From contig NZ_VMDU01000013.1 of the NCBI RefSeq assembly GCF_008271465.1, positions 1 to 64,000 on the forward strand: a stretch of DNA of 64,000 nt. Direction: 5' to 3'. Below the pieces are notes generated by a model, which did no database searches, was not told the origin of the DNA, and was given only the letters and a program-made list of their open reading frames with translations. Positions 27,846-39,509 of the stretch are shown piece by piece (within the stretch, counting starts at the first letter, position 1; each line of letters opens with the position of its first letter). The position numbers and the translations under genes were made by a program. The DNA comes from Tabrizicola flagellatus. Its GTDB lineage: Bacteria > Pseudomonadota > Alphaproteobacteria > Rhodobacterales > Rhodobacteraceae.

Positions 27846-29012
27846 CTAAGTCTCTGGCGGGGCGGCTTGAAGCCCGATTCCGCTCTGGACAGGCCAACGC
27901 TTGCCTGCGGTCGCGACTGCCGTGGGATGCAGGCGTTCCGACCGGTCGCGGCCGACCCGGCGCCGGCGCCGCAGCAGGAACCATTTGCCCCAGCTGCGCC
28001 ATGTCCCGACCATCGGCGCCTCGGGGTCGCAGGGAAAGCGCGCGCGCCAGCCCTCGGGCAGCGCCAGCCCCAGGGCCTCTGCCCGGTCCAGCATCCAGAC
28101 CAGCGGGATGTTCGCCAGGGGCCGCGCGGCCTGAAAGTCCCCGATCTGTCCGCCGATGTCGCCATGCGCGCCGCGGAACCAGACCTGTTCCACGTTGCCT
28201 TCCCAGCCGGGGGGACATTCCCAGAGCACCGGCGCAAAGGCCTCGCGCGTCTCGTGCAAGGCAAGGGCGTGATAGCCGTGACGGATCGAGGGGCCGAGCT
28301 GATGGCTGTGGAAGGCATGGCGGTCCGCCGCGAACATCCAGAAGAACGGAAGCCGCAGGCCCAGTGCCTTCACGGTGTCCCAGACCCCGACCATCTGGAT
28401 CGGCGCCTCGCCATGGCAGAAGCGCCGCGCGAAGGCCTCGGCGGCCGGGCTGTCCGCGCCGCGTTCGTAATGCCGCCAGGCCAGGCGCACCGCGCGTTCG
28501 GTGGCATGTTCCCGGCGCAGCAGGCCCACCCGGTCGATCACCCCCGCAAGCGAGCGCACCGCGAAGGCCCCACGCGAGTATCCGAACAGGAAGATCCGGT
28601 CGCCAGGGCGATAGCCGGAGGCCAGCCAGCCATAGGCGCGGCGGATCTGCGGGGCGATTCCGCGTCCCTCGAGGATCGCCACGCCGCGCAACCAGCCCTC
28701 CCACTGCATCCCCGGCTCGTAATAGAGCCGCCGGTTGGCGTGGGTTCCCATCTCCTGCAACAGCCGGAACAGGATGCCAGGGTTCGCCTCGCGCCCCGGC
28801 TCCAGGCTGGACAGGGTGCCATCGAGGATGATCACATGATCGACCACGCCCCGCTGCCGTCCCGGCGCAGGCGCGGGGGCCGGTTCCACCTCGGGCTCGA
28901 CCGTGCGGCGGAAAAAGCTGCGGAGGCGGTCCAGAAGGCGCGTGGCGGGTCTCCTTGTGTCTGGCGCCGGAACATGATGGCGCGGCAAGCGGTTGAGATT
29001 CCCTTCCCACAA
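27846..29012 (-). CDS. DUF2235 (Tle1-like) alpha/beta hydrolase domain protein
   Basis: Up to 388 residues from a TTG at 29012. The start is uncertain because the conserved domain begins only at about residue 57 (VDHVIILDGTLSSL), after a basic and Pro-rich segment. The GxSxG elbow GYSRGAFAVRSLAG and later GVWDTVKALG, WFRGAHGDIGGQ fit the DUF2235/T6SS phospholipase Tle1 hydrolase fold. No type VI secretion genes are nearby, so an effector role is not supported. It starts 30 bp upstream of aguB and may be co-transcribed with it. Confidence 0.75.
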   Translation of the reverse strand: MWEGNLNRLPRHHVPAPDTRRPATRLLDRLRSFFRRTVEPEVEPAPAPAPGRQRGVVDHVIILDGTLSSLEPGREANPGILFRLLQEMGTHANRRLYYEPGMQWEGWLRGVAILEGRGIAPQIRRAYGWLASGYRPGDRIFLFGYSRGAFAVRSLAGVIDRVGLLRREHATERAVRLAWRHYERGADSPAAEAFARRFCHGEAPIQMVGVWDTVKALGLRLPFFWMFAADRHAFHSHQLGPSIRHGYHALALHETREAFAPVLWECPPGWEGNVEQVWFRGAHGDIGGQIGDFQAARPLANIPLVWMLDRAEALGLALPEGWRARFPCDPEAPMVGTWRSWGKWFLLRRRRRVGRDRSERLHPTAVATAGKRWPVQSGIGLQAAPPET

Positions 29013-29075
29013 GGCTAGACGCCCGGCGGACCGTGGTCCAGCCGGGCGTCAGGATTTCACAGGAATTTCAAACAG

Positions 29076-30221
29076 TCAGAGCTTCAGGCTGAGGACCGTT
29101 GCCATCTGCAACTCGCCAAAGCCGTTGAAGCGGGTGTTGGTGACCGTCGAATAGGACCCCATACCCTGCCAGACGACGAAATCGCCTTCCTGAAGGTCGG
29201 CGGGCAGCGGGATTTCCCCCGGAAGCCGGTCCACCGAATCGCAGGTCGGCCCGAAGACGATGCGGGGGATCGCCTCACCCGTGCGCTTTTCGCCGGTGGG
29301 CGACAGCACCTCGATCCGGTCGATCACGCCGATCATCGGCAGTTCGGTCAGGGAGCCATAGACGCCGTCGTTCAGGAAGACATGCGTCCCGTCGCGCAGC
29401 GCCTTGACTCGCGCGGCCAGCGCGAAGGCGTCGCCGCAGAGCGCCCGGCCGGGTTCGCAGACCAGCGCGGGACGGTCGGCGCCGAAGGCCTCGGTCGTCA
29501 CCCGGTCGATCAGCTGGAAGGTCTCTTCCAGTTGCGGCACCACCGCGGCCAGCCGGTGCGAGGGGAAGCCCCCGCCCACGTTCAGCCGCGCGATCTTCAC
29601 GCCGGCTGCCTTGGCGATGTTCGCCGCCTCGCGGATGTAGGATTCCCAGGCGTGGGGATCGATGCACTGGGTGCCCGGGTGGAAGGTGATCGAGGGGATG
29701 TAGCCCGCCTCGGCCACGATCTTGAGGAGTTCGGTCGCCAGTTCCACCGTCGCACCGAACTTGGCGCCGAAGTTGTAGGCCGCGCCCGCCACCGGCAGCT
29801 TGAAGCGCACGCTGATCTCGGTGCCCTCGACCGGGACCATCTCGATCAGCTTCTGCAGTTCCGACTTCGAATCGACGCTGTAGGACTTCACGCCCCGCGT
29901 CACCGCATGGGCGATCTCGTGCCGCGCGCGCACCGGGTTGTTGTAGTGGATCGCCGCGTCCGGCACGAGACGGCGGATCAGGTCGATCTCGAAGGGCGAG
30001 GCGCAATCGAAGCCGCGCACGCCCGCCGCCGCAAGATTCTCGATCATTTCCTCGCCGGGGTTCGACTTCACGGCATAGGTCACCATGCCCGGGAAGCCGT
30101 CGATGAACCGGCGCGCCGCCGCCTGTGCGGCCGAGGGCGCGAAGAACAGCACGGGGTTTTCCGGCGCCTGCTTCTTCAGAAAGTCAGTCGGGTTTGTCCA
30201 GATTGTCTTGGAGAGTCCCAT
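29076..30221 (-). CDS. Ornithine/lysine decarboxylase (fold III PLP enzyme)
   Basis: 381 residues from an ATG at 30221. It decarboxylates ornithine (possibly also lysine) to putrescine. It is a eukaryotic-type alanine-racemase-fold decarboxylase with Schiff-base lysine K52 (TYAVKSNPG), SVDSKSELQK, HPGTQCIDPHAWE, LNVGGGFPSH, CEPGRALCGDAF and FGPTCDSVDRLPG with the catalytic Cys. The length fits bacterial ODC of this type. It is divergent from an Lrp-type gene with a palindrome in the 214-bp gap, which suggests local control. Confidence 0.9.
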   Translation of the reverse strand: MGLSKTIWTNPTDFLKKQAPENPVLFFAPSAAQAAARRFIDGFPGMVTYAVKSNPGEEMIENLAAAGVRGFDCASPFEIDLIRRLVPDAAIHYNNPVRARHEIAHAVTRGVKSYSVDSKSELQKLIEMVPVEGTEISVRFKLPVAGAAYNFGAKFGATVELATELLKIVAEAGYIPSITFHPGTQCIDPHAWESYIREAANIAKAAGVKIARLNVGGGFPSHRLAAVVPQLEETFQLIDRVTTEAFGADRPALVCEPGRALCGDAFALAARVKALRDGTHVFLNDGVYGSLTELPMIGVIDRIEVLSPTGEKRTGEAIPRIVFGPTCDSVDRLPGEIPLPADLQEGDFVVWQGMGSYSTVTNTRFNGFGELQMATVLSLKL

Positions 30222-30401
30222 CGGCGTATTTCCCTTTGCCAACAAGACGCTTCGCCCTTCCCCGTGCAGCTGTGGGACCGGGCACCAGCGTGGTTTCAAG
30301 TGAACCAGGCCAGGTGCGTATGAGCCGCCCTTTTCCTGCAATCGAGGATGCCGCATATGGGTTACAACTTCACCGAACAAAACTATATAAATGCGCCATT
30401 C

Positions 30402-30417
30402 CGTCGTTATAATGACG
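30402..30417. promoter_or_regulatory. Candidate Lrp-type operator between odc and the regulator gene
   Basis: CGTCGTTATAATGACG is palindromic except at one symmetric pair. It lies 19 bp before the regulator start in an otherwise AT-rich patch (AAAACTATATAAATG at 30379-30393). Its position fits autoregulation and control of the divergent decarboxylase gene. Binding is inferred only. Confidence 0.45.
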
Positions 30418-30435
30418 AAAAGGACGGCAGATTGC

Positions 30436-30867
30436 ATGGACGAACTGGATCGCAACATCATCGGGCTGCTCTCGGCCGACGCGCGGGTTTCGGTGGCGAC
30501 CCTCTCGCGCCGGTTGAAGGTCGCCCGGTCGACGATCCAGGCCCGGCTGGAGCGGCTGGAGACCTCGGGCGTGATCGCGGGCTACACGCTGAAACTGGGC
30601 GAGGCCGCGCGGGAGGGCCGGCTGCGCGCCTCGGTCCTCTTGACCATCGAGCCGCGCTCGCAGGCGGCGGTCCTCGCCCGGCTGAAGTCGATTGCCGAGA
30701 TCGAGCGGGTGTTCACCACCTCCGGCCGCTTCGACTTTCTGGTGCAGGTCGCCTGCCCCAACACCCAGGTGCTCGATTCGGTGCTGGACCAGATTGGTGC
30801 CATGACCGGGGTCCGGGCGTCGGAGAGCCTGATCCACCTCTCGACCAAGATCGACCGGGCGGTTTAG
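30436..30867 (+). CDS. Lrp/AsnC family transcriptional regulator
   Basis: 143 residues from an ATG at 30436 (MDELDRNIIG is the usual family start); an ATG 24 bp upstream lies in the palindrome. N-terminal HTH (about 1-50: VATLSRRLKVARSTIQARLERLETSGVI) and C-terminal RAM ligand-binding domain (about 65-140: VFTTSGRFDFLVQVACPNTQVLD). These proteins sense amino acids as octamers. The neighbour suggests that ornithine, arginine or lysine could be the effector. It ends at a palindrome shared with the convergent gene. Confidence 0.88.
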   Translation: MDELDRNIIGLLSADARVSVATLSRRLKVARSTIQARLERLETSGVIAGYTLKLGEAAREGRLRASVLLTIEPRSQAAVLARLKSIAEIERVFTTSGRFDFLVQVACPNTQVLDSVLDQIGAMTGVRASESLIHLSTKIDRAV

Positions 30868-30869
30868 GC

Positions 30870-30905
30870 GTAGGGTGTAATCGTAAGGTGGGGTTGAACC
30901 CCACC

Positions 30906-30909
<4 letters not shown>
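30870..30909. terminator. GTAGGGTG palindrome between convergent genes
   Basis: Inner hairpin GGTGGGGTT/AACCCCACC (30887-30905, one central base) inside outer arms GTAGGGTG (30870-30877) and CACCCTAC (30902-30909). The stop codon of the NAD(P)HX repair gene (30906-30908) lies inside the right arm. Palindromes of the form GTAGGGTGGG...CCCACCCTAC are dispersed in many bacterial genomes. Here it probably terminates both transcripts. Confidence 0.65.
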
Positions 30910-33119
<2,210 letters not shown>

Positions 33120-33132
33120 CGCGGCAGCCCAG

Positions 33133-33151
33133 GAATTTTCTTTGAAAATTC
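33133..33151 (+). promoter_or_regulatory. AT-rich hairpin between glnB and glnA
   Basis: GAATTTTC-TTT-GAAAATTC is a perfect 8-bp inverted repeat with flanking CCA...TTTGG pairing, 13 bp after the glnB stop. It stands out against the GC-rich surroundings. It could be a processing site, a partial terminator or an operator for an internal glnA promoter. Confidence 0.55.
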
Positions 33152-33209
33152 TTTGGCTTGATCAGAATCGGGCCGCAAGGCCCAAACCGAAACCCAACCG
33201 AAAGGCAGC

Positions 33210-34622
<1,413 letters not shown>

Positions 34623-34642
34623 GACCTGGGGACAGTGAAGGG

Positions 34643-34671
34643 AAAAGGGCGCCCCCGAGGGCGCCCTTTTT
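34643..34671 (+). terminator. Rho-independent terminator of glnBA
   Basis: AAAAGGGCGCCC-CCGA-GGGCGCCCTTTTT: a perfect GC-rich 8-bp stem flanked by A and T runs, 20 bp after glnA. Confidence 0.93.
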
Positions 34672-34797
34672 CATGTGAGTCCAAGCGGGACACACAGGTC
34701 AAGTGCTTGCAAAAGCTGGATTACTGTGCGGACATTAACGGCTTGGAAAGCAGGATCGGCGCGGCTAACCTGCGGCGCGGAAGCAGGCGGGGCGGCG

Positions 34798-35553
34798 ATG
34801 GCACGGGAACCCTCGGACAGGCGCGGGGAAAGGGGACGACCCGAGATCTGGGCCTCGGGCGGGCAGCGTCCGCCCTTCGACCTGCGCGCGCTTGGCCGGG
34901 CGGGGCTGCACCTGTCGCGCACGGCGGTGGCGGGGCTGACGGCCGGCGCCGCGCGCGGGCTGCGGCGGGCGGCGGTGAACGTGAAGGCCGGCCGCGGCCG
35001 CATCCCGGCCGGCAAGCTGGGCCGGGCGGAACGCTTCGTCCCCTCGCACCTGCGGGTCGCGGCCTGGATCGCCAATCTGGCCGCGACCTTCGCCCATGCC
35101 AGCGCCACGGCCGACCGCGACATCCCGCGCGGCAATGCGCTGGTGGCCGAGATCGCGCCGCATCTCTGGGACCAGGGGGCCGCGCCCGCACCCGCTCCGG
35201 CCCTGCCCGAGCGAGCGCGGCCAGTCGCCAAGCCGGAGGCCATGCCGAACGAGGTTGCCCCCGTGGTCCTGCCCGAGCCGACCGACCCGGCCGCGGCGGA
35301 GGACCCGCTGGCGGCAATCCGGGGCGAGATCGGGGGCAGCCCCCTGCCCCGCGCCGAGGCCCGACCTGCACCCGTGCCAGGGCCGCAAGCGCCCCCCGCC
35401 CCGCGCGGCCCGGTGGCCGAGGGAGTGGTGCAGGTCGCAGGCTGGCTGACCGGCTGGGCGGCGACCGGGCTTGCCCTGCCCTACGGCCTCGGCCGCGCGC
35501 TCTGGCTCTGGGCCGGGGGGCGCGACCTCAAGACGATCGGGCGCGAGGACTGA
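34798..35553 (+). CDS. Hypothetical protein with basic N-terminus and hydrophobic C-terminus
   Basis: 251 residues from an ATG at 34798; the frame is open 123 bp further upstream but without a start signal. I do not recognise the family. Residues about 35-75 are Ala/Arg-rich and could be an amphipathic helix; about 85-115 (FVPSHLRVAAWIANLAATFAH) may be helical; about 125-205 are Pro/Ala-rich and probably disordered; about 208-240 (GVVQVAGWLTGWAATGLALPYGLG) are hydrophobic enough for a membrane contact. Codon use (strong G/C at third positions) matches the neighbours, so it is probably a real gene. It is monocistronic. Confidence 0.65.
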   Translation: MAREPSDRRGERGRPEIWASGGQRPPFDLRALGRAGLHLSRTAVAGLTAGAARGLRRAAVNVKAGRGRIPAGKLGRAERFVPSHLRVAAWIANLAATFAHASATADRDIPRGNALVAEIAPHLWDQGAAPAPAPALPERARPVAKPEAMPNEVAPVVLPEPTDPAAAEDPLAAIRGEIGGSPLPRAEARPAPVPGPQAPPAPRGPVAEGVVQVAGWLTGWAATGLALPYGLGRALWLWAGGRDLKTIGRED

Positions 35554-35620
35554 CGACCGGCAGGTGCAGGGCGGAGCGCCTGCGGCGCAAGATCGTGTCT
35601 CGCCTCCGGCCTGCGGCCAA

Positions 35621-35675
35621 CCGGCTCGGCCGTCGGGGGCGCTTCGCCCCCAGGCCGACCGGTTTCTCGAACCGG
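35621..35675. terminator. Two hairpins between convergent genes
   Basis: GGGGGCG-CTT-CGCCCCC (35635-35651) within outer arms 35621-35631 and 35653-35662, followed by CCGGTT/AACCGG (35659-35675). They lie in the 188-bp gap between two converging genes and probably act as a bidirectional terminator. There is no T tract. Confidence 0.55.
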
Positions 35676-35741
35676 TGGCGAAACCGTTCGGCTACCCTCC
35701 GCGAGTCTTTGGACAAGGGCAAGTGCCGGGATGAGGGAAGA

Positions 35742-36617
35742 TCAGGCCAGCGCCTGCCGGATGAAGGCGAGGGTCTCGGCGCGGACGGGGTCGGTCTCGA
35801 AGGCTTCGCCGCCGTGGCCGGCACCGGGGACGAGCTTGTAGTCGATCCGCGCGGCGGGATCGGCGGCGACCCAGGCCTCGCGCAGGCGCTTGGCCTGGAG
35901 GTCGGCGATCAGCGGATCGGCGTCGCCGTGCCGGATCAGGATCGGCGGCAGGGGTTCGCGCAGTTGCGCGAGCCGCCCGACCGGCCCCATGGCCCGCGCC
36001 GCCGCGCGGTTTTCGCCCACGGCAAAGCCCAGGAGCTGGCTTTCCGCGCTGTCGGCGGCATCGGTCGGCCCCATCTGCGGCGTGCGGCCCAGGGTCTTCA
36101 TGTCCTGGTCCATGGTCGAGAAATCCATCGGCCCATAGAGGCTGACCACCCCGCGCGGGCTGAGGCCCACCTCGACGAGGCTGAGCGCGGTCGAGACGGC
36201 GAGGAAGGCCCCGGCCGACTGGCCCATCAGCACGATGCGGGAAGGATCAAGCCCCAGCGCCGCGCCCTGGCGTTGCAGGTGCACGATGGCGGCAAGGCAG
36301 TCGTCGCCCTGGGCCGGCCATTTCGCCGTGCCCGAAAGGCGGTAGTTGACCCGCACCACGGCGATGCCGGAGTCGAGCAGTTCCGGCCAGACCGCAAGGT
36401 CGGTCTTGTCGCCCGCGCGGAAGGCTCCGCCGTGATACATGACCAGCACCGGCGCCGGCCCGCGCCCGCCGGGCAGGGTCAGATCGAAGGTCTGGAGCGG
36501 ATCCCTGCCATAGGCGATCTCGGTCGCACGGGGGCCGCCCCAGCGCCAGAGCGCGAGCCCCCCCGCCGCCGCGGCCGCGCCGCCGATCAGAAGGGTCCTG
36601 CGGATCAGTCCGGGCAT
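35742..36617 (-). CDS. Alpha/beta hydrolase (carboxylesterase, hormone-sensitive-lipase-like)
   Basis: 291 residues from an ATG at 36617. An N-terminal Arg-Arg plus hydrophobic segment (1-27, IRRTLLIGGAAAAAGGLAL) suggests export or anchoring, possibly via Tat. The oxyanion motif HGG is at 62-64 (MYHGGAFRAGDK), the nucleophile S134 in GQSAG, the acid in RHGDADPLI and His in GAGHGGEAF. The substrate is unknown. Its start overlaps the end of the quinone reductase gene by 13 bp, so it is third in the operon that begins with the DUF3445 gene. Confidence 0.85.
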   Translation of the reverse strand: MPGLIRRTLLIGGAAAAAGGLALWRWGGPRATEIAYGRDPLQTFDLTLPGGRGPAPVLVMYHGGAFRAGDKTDLAVWPELLDSGIAVVRVNYRLSGTAKWPAQGDDCLAAIVHLQRQGAALGLDPSRIVLMGQSAGAFLAVSTALSLVEVGLSPRGVVSLYGPMDFSTMDQDMKTLGRTPQMGPTDAADSAESQLLGFAVGENRAAARAMGPVGRLAQLREPLPPILIRHGDADPLIADLQAKRLREAWVAADPAARIDYKLVPGAGHGGEAFETDPVRAETLAFIRQALA

Positions 36618-37213
36618 GTCAGCCTCCGTGCGATGCGGGTCAGGTCGGCGGCGAGGCGGGTCTCGAACCGCGCGAGGCGGGGCTCGGCCACGGCCTCGGC
36701 GCCGTAGAGCGCGCGCCAGGTCAGCCGGGCCTTGGGCGCGCAGGGTTTGAGGATGGCGAGCCGCAGGATGCGGCGGACCGGGCGGCGCAGCACCAGCCAG
36801 TCGATCCAGGCCGGCGCACCCATCGTGGTGACGGCCAGCACCTCGCGCAGGCTGTGGAGGCGCGGCAGCATCGGGCCGAAGCCGGGGGAATGGTCGTAGG
36901 CCGTGCCCGGCGCCCAGACCCGGTCGAACCAGCCCTTGAGGATCGCCGGAAAGCCGAACCACCAGGTCGGAAAGACCAGGATCAGCACTTGCGCCTCGGC
37001 GAGCGCGCGCTTGTCCTCCTCGAGCGTCGGGGCGGGGGTGGCGTAATAGGCGGCGCGTTCGGCGGGGGTCAGGACCGGGTCGAAGCCGTCGTAGAGATCG
37101 CGGCGGGAAAGCTGCCAGCCGGCGGCGCGGGCCTCGGCCTCGACCCTTGCGGCAAGGCGCGCGGTCAGGCTTTGCGCCAGGGGATGCGCGGTGACGAGAA
37201 GCGCGCGGGTCAA
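36605..37213 (-). CDS. Flavodoxin-like NAD(P)H:quinone oxidoreductase family protein
   Basis: 202 residues from a TTG at 37213 that overlaps the upstream stop (TTGA). Other upstream starts would run deep into the DUF3445 gene. Flavodoxin_2 fold: N-terminal RALLVTAHPLAQSLTARLA (phosphate/FMN loop), FPTWWFGFPAILKGWFDRVWAPGTAY (the MdaB/Nqo signature) and TTMGAPAWIDWL. Likely two-electron reduction of quinones or related acceptors with NAD(P)H. The rare TTG start in a coupled position suggests lower translation. Confidence 0.82.
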   Translation of the reverse strand: MTRALLVTAHPLAQSLTARLAARVEAEARAAGWQLSRRDLYDGFDPVLTPAERAAYYATPAPTLEEDKRALAEAQVLILVFPTWWFGFPAILKGWFDRVWAPGTAYDHSPGFGPMLPRLHSLREVLAVTTMGAPAWIDWLVLRRPVRRILRLAILKPCAPKARLTWRALYGAEAVAEPRLARFETRLAADLTRIARRLTCPD

Positions 37214-38007
37214 TGCACCGCCTCGCGGAGTGCGGCCAGTTCCTCGGGCGTGACGGTGGCGGCGTCCACGACATAGGTGTGGATGGTGAAGACCACCGCC
37301 CGCGTCACCGGAAGGCGCATCAGGCACTGGCGTTCGCAGCGGATATAGACGTGGTCGGTGGGCTGCGGGCGCCTGTCGCCCTCGATGCGGGGCTGGTGCA
37401 GGACGAAATCGTCGTAGGTCAGGTAGTTCATCCGCCAGAGCGGCTGTTCGGGCCGGATCGCATCGAACAGCCGCGCGACACGGCGGGCGAGGTCGGCATC
37501 ATAGACCGGGACCGGGTCGTGGATGCCGGTCAGCGGGCGGCCGATCTTCTGCGCGAGGCTCCACGAGGCCGGAAAGCACAGGATCGCCCCGGTCAGTGCA
37601 TATTCCGCGCCCTGCGGCTCCATCAGGCAGAGGTCTTCCTGCACGAGGCGGCCGAGGGTCAGGAGCGGTTGGTCGGGGTCGAGCGGCACGGTCACGCCGT
37701 CGGGGCGGGTGACGCTGTCGTCGGTCAGGGTGAAGCCGGGGGCGGCGCGGAGCCAGTCGAGGACGGTCCGGTAAAGCTCGTCGGCGGCCGGGCGCGCCGA
37801 AGGCAGGAGGGCGTGGACGATGTCGGGTTGCGCCGCGATCAGCCGGTCGCGGAGCGCCATCTGGGGGCCATAGGCCTCGTCGAGGCGCAGCCAGTCGCGG
37901 CCCTCGACCGGCAGGATGCCGGGCAGGCGGCGGGTGCGCGGGTCGATCCACGGCAGGTGCGGGAGGCGGTCCTGCAGGATGGGCTGGTCTTGCATCGGGT
38001 CGGCCAT
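37210..38007 (-). CDS. DUF3445 protein, heme-dependent oxidative N-demethylase-like
   Basis: 265 residues from an ATG at 38007, with an alternative Met four codons on. Family features are the N-terminal LPHLPWIDPRTRRLPGILPV, LVQEDLCLMEP and GAILCFPASWSLAQKIGRPLTGIHDPVP, and later LWRMNYLTYDD, YIRCERQCLMRLP and VVFTIHTYVV. DUF3445 includes the heme subunit of roseobacter dimethylamine monooxygenase (DmmA). The partner subunits DmmBC are not in the window, so the substrate is open. It is first gene of a three-gene operon, divergent from dddP with a 121-bp shared upstream region. Confidence 0.85.
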   Translation of the reverse strand: MADPMQDQPILQDRLPHLPWIDPRTRRLPGILPVEGRDWLRLDEAYGPQMALRDRLIAAQPDIVHALLPSARPAADELYRTVLDWLRAAPGFTLTDDSVTRPDGVTVPLDPDQPLLTLGRLVQEDLCLMEPQGAEYALTGAILCFPASWSLAQKIGRPLTGIHDPVPVYDADLARRVARLFDAIRPEQPLWRMNYLTYDDFVLHQPRIEGDRRPQPTDHVYIRCERQCLMRLPVTRAVVFTIHTYVVDAATVTPEELAALREAVH

Positions 38008-38128
38008 GGCCCGCTTTTGACCACGGGCGGGGCGCGGCTGCAACCAACACATTTGCGACCTTGCGCGTCGCCCCTGGCCTAGGCGGGGCCGTGCCGGCGG
38101 GGCAAGCTGGCGGAAACGGGAGGGGCCG

Positions 38129-39463
38129 ATGGACTATCACCGCGACCGCCGGAAGATCGACCCCTCGCGCGGGGCGCGGCTGGGCGACGGAACGCCCAAC
38201 GACAACGACCGGGTGGAGATCGGGCCGACGCAACTGGCCTTCCGCGAATGGGAGGCGGCGGGGCTGCACTTGCCCGATCTGGGGCGGATGCGGCACGACC
38301 GCTGGCAAAGGCTGGTCGCGGGGATCGTGGCGCGGGACTACGGCGGGCTCCTCATGTTCGACCCGCTGAACATCCGCTATGCGACCGACACGACGAACAT
38401 GCAGCTGTGGAACACGCACAACCCGTTCCGGGCGTGCCTGATCTGCGCCGATGGCCACATGGTGATGTGGGAATACAAGAACTCGCCCTTCCTCGTGACC
38501 TTCAACCCGCTGGTGAAGGAGCTGCGATCGGGCGCGACCTTCTTCTACAACTCGACCGGCGACCGGGGGGCGGAGGCGGCGACGGGGTTCGCCGCGCAGG
38601 TCGATGAAGTGATGCGGGCGCATGCGGGGACGAACCGGCGGCTGGCGGTGGACAAGATCATGGTCCACGGGCTGCGGGCTTTGGAGGCGGCGGGGTTCAC
38701 CGTCGAGGAAGGCGAGGAGGTGACGGAGCGGGTCCGCGCCGTCAAGACGCCGGACGAGATCCTGGCGATGCGCTGTGCGCATCATGCCTGCGAGGCCGGC
38801 ATCCGGGAGATGGAGGCCTTCGCGCGCGAGAACGTGCCGAAGGGCGGGGTCAGCGAGGATGCGATCTGGGCGGAACTGCATGCCGCCAACATCCGGCGCG
38901 GGGGCGAATGGATCGAGACGCGGCTGCTGGCCTCGGGGCCCCGGACGAACCCGTGGTTCCAGGAATGCGGGCCGCGGATCGTGCAGGAGAACGAGATCCT
39001 CGCCTTCGACACCGACCTGATCGGCTGTTACGGTTTCTGCATCGACATCAGCCGCACCTGGTGGCTGGGCGAGGCACGGCCCTCGAACGCCATGGTTTCC
39101 GCCTTCCACCATGCGCTCGACCATATCGCCGACCACAAGGCGCGGCTGAAGCCGGGCGTGACGATCGAGGAACTGGTGATGCAGGGCCACCAGCTGGCGC
39201 CGCAATACTGGGCGCAGAAATACAGCTGCAAGATGCACGGGGTCGGGCTTTGCGACGAATGGCCCTATGTCCACTACCCCGACGGCTGGATCCCCGGCGC
39301 CTTCGATGCGGCGCTGGAACCCGGCATGGTGCTTTGCGTCGAGGCGCTGGTCTCGCCGGAAGGGGGCGATTTCTCGATCAAGCTGGAGGACCAGGTGCTG
39401 ATCACCGAGACCGGCTGCGAGACGCTGACGACCTATCCCTTCGATCCGCGGCTGATGGGTTGA
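38129..39463 (+). CDS. dddP: Dimethylsulfoniopropionate lyase DddP
   Basis: 444 residues, M24 peptidase (creatinase-like) fold repurposed to cleave DMSP to dimethyl sulfide and acrylate. It shares long near-identical stretches with roseobacter Ddd[68 protein letters not shown] and MHGVGLCDEWP. The metal ligands known from Roseovarius/Ruegeria DddP (D295, D297, D307, H371, E406, E421) fall here on D294, D296, D306, H370, E405 and E420, all conserved. A true aminopeptidase or creatinase is less likely given this match. It is a single gene, divergent from the DUF3445 operon. Confidence 0.92.
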   Translation: MDYHRDRRKIDPSRGARLGDGTPNDNDRVEIGPTQLAFREWEAAGLHLPDLGRMRHDRWQRLVAGIVARDYGGLLMFDPLNIRYATDTTNMQLWNTHNPFRACLICADGHMVMWEYKNSPFLVTFNPLVKELRSGATFFYNSTGDRGAEAATGFAAQVDEVMRAHAGTNRRLAVDKIMVHGLRALEAAGFTVEEGEEVTERVRAVKTPDEILAMRCAHHACEAGIREMEAFARENVPKGGVSEDAIWAELHAANIRRGGEWIETRLLASGPRTNPWFQECGPRIVQENEILAFDTDLIGCYGFCIDISRTWWLGEARPSNAMVSAFHHALDHIADHKARLKPGVTIEELVMQGHQLAPQYWAQKYSCKMHGVGLCDEWPYVHYPDGWIPGAFDAALEPGMVLCVEALVSPEGGDFSIKLEDQVLITETGCETLTTYPFDPRLMG

Positions 39464-39509
39464 CCGCGCCTCCTCGTGCGCCTTCGGCTTCTCGTCGGGA
39501 TGGGCGGAC

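Noticed and set aside
27846-29012. Type VI secretion phospholipase effector
   Set aside because: The DUF2235/Tle1-like fold alone does not support it. No vgrG, hcp, PAAR or immunity gene is nearby.
38129-39463. Creatinase or Xaa-Pro aminopeptidase as the identity of the M24-fold gene
   Set aside because: The metal ligands would fit any M24 enzyme, but long stretches (DPLNIRYATDTTNMQLWN, WIETRLLASGPR, MHGVGLCDEWP) match DddP specifically.
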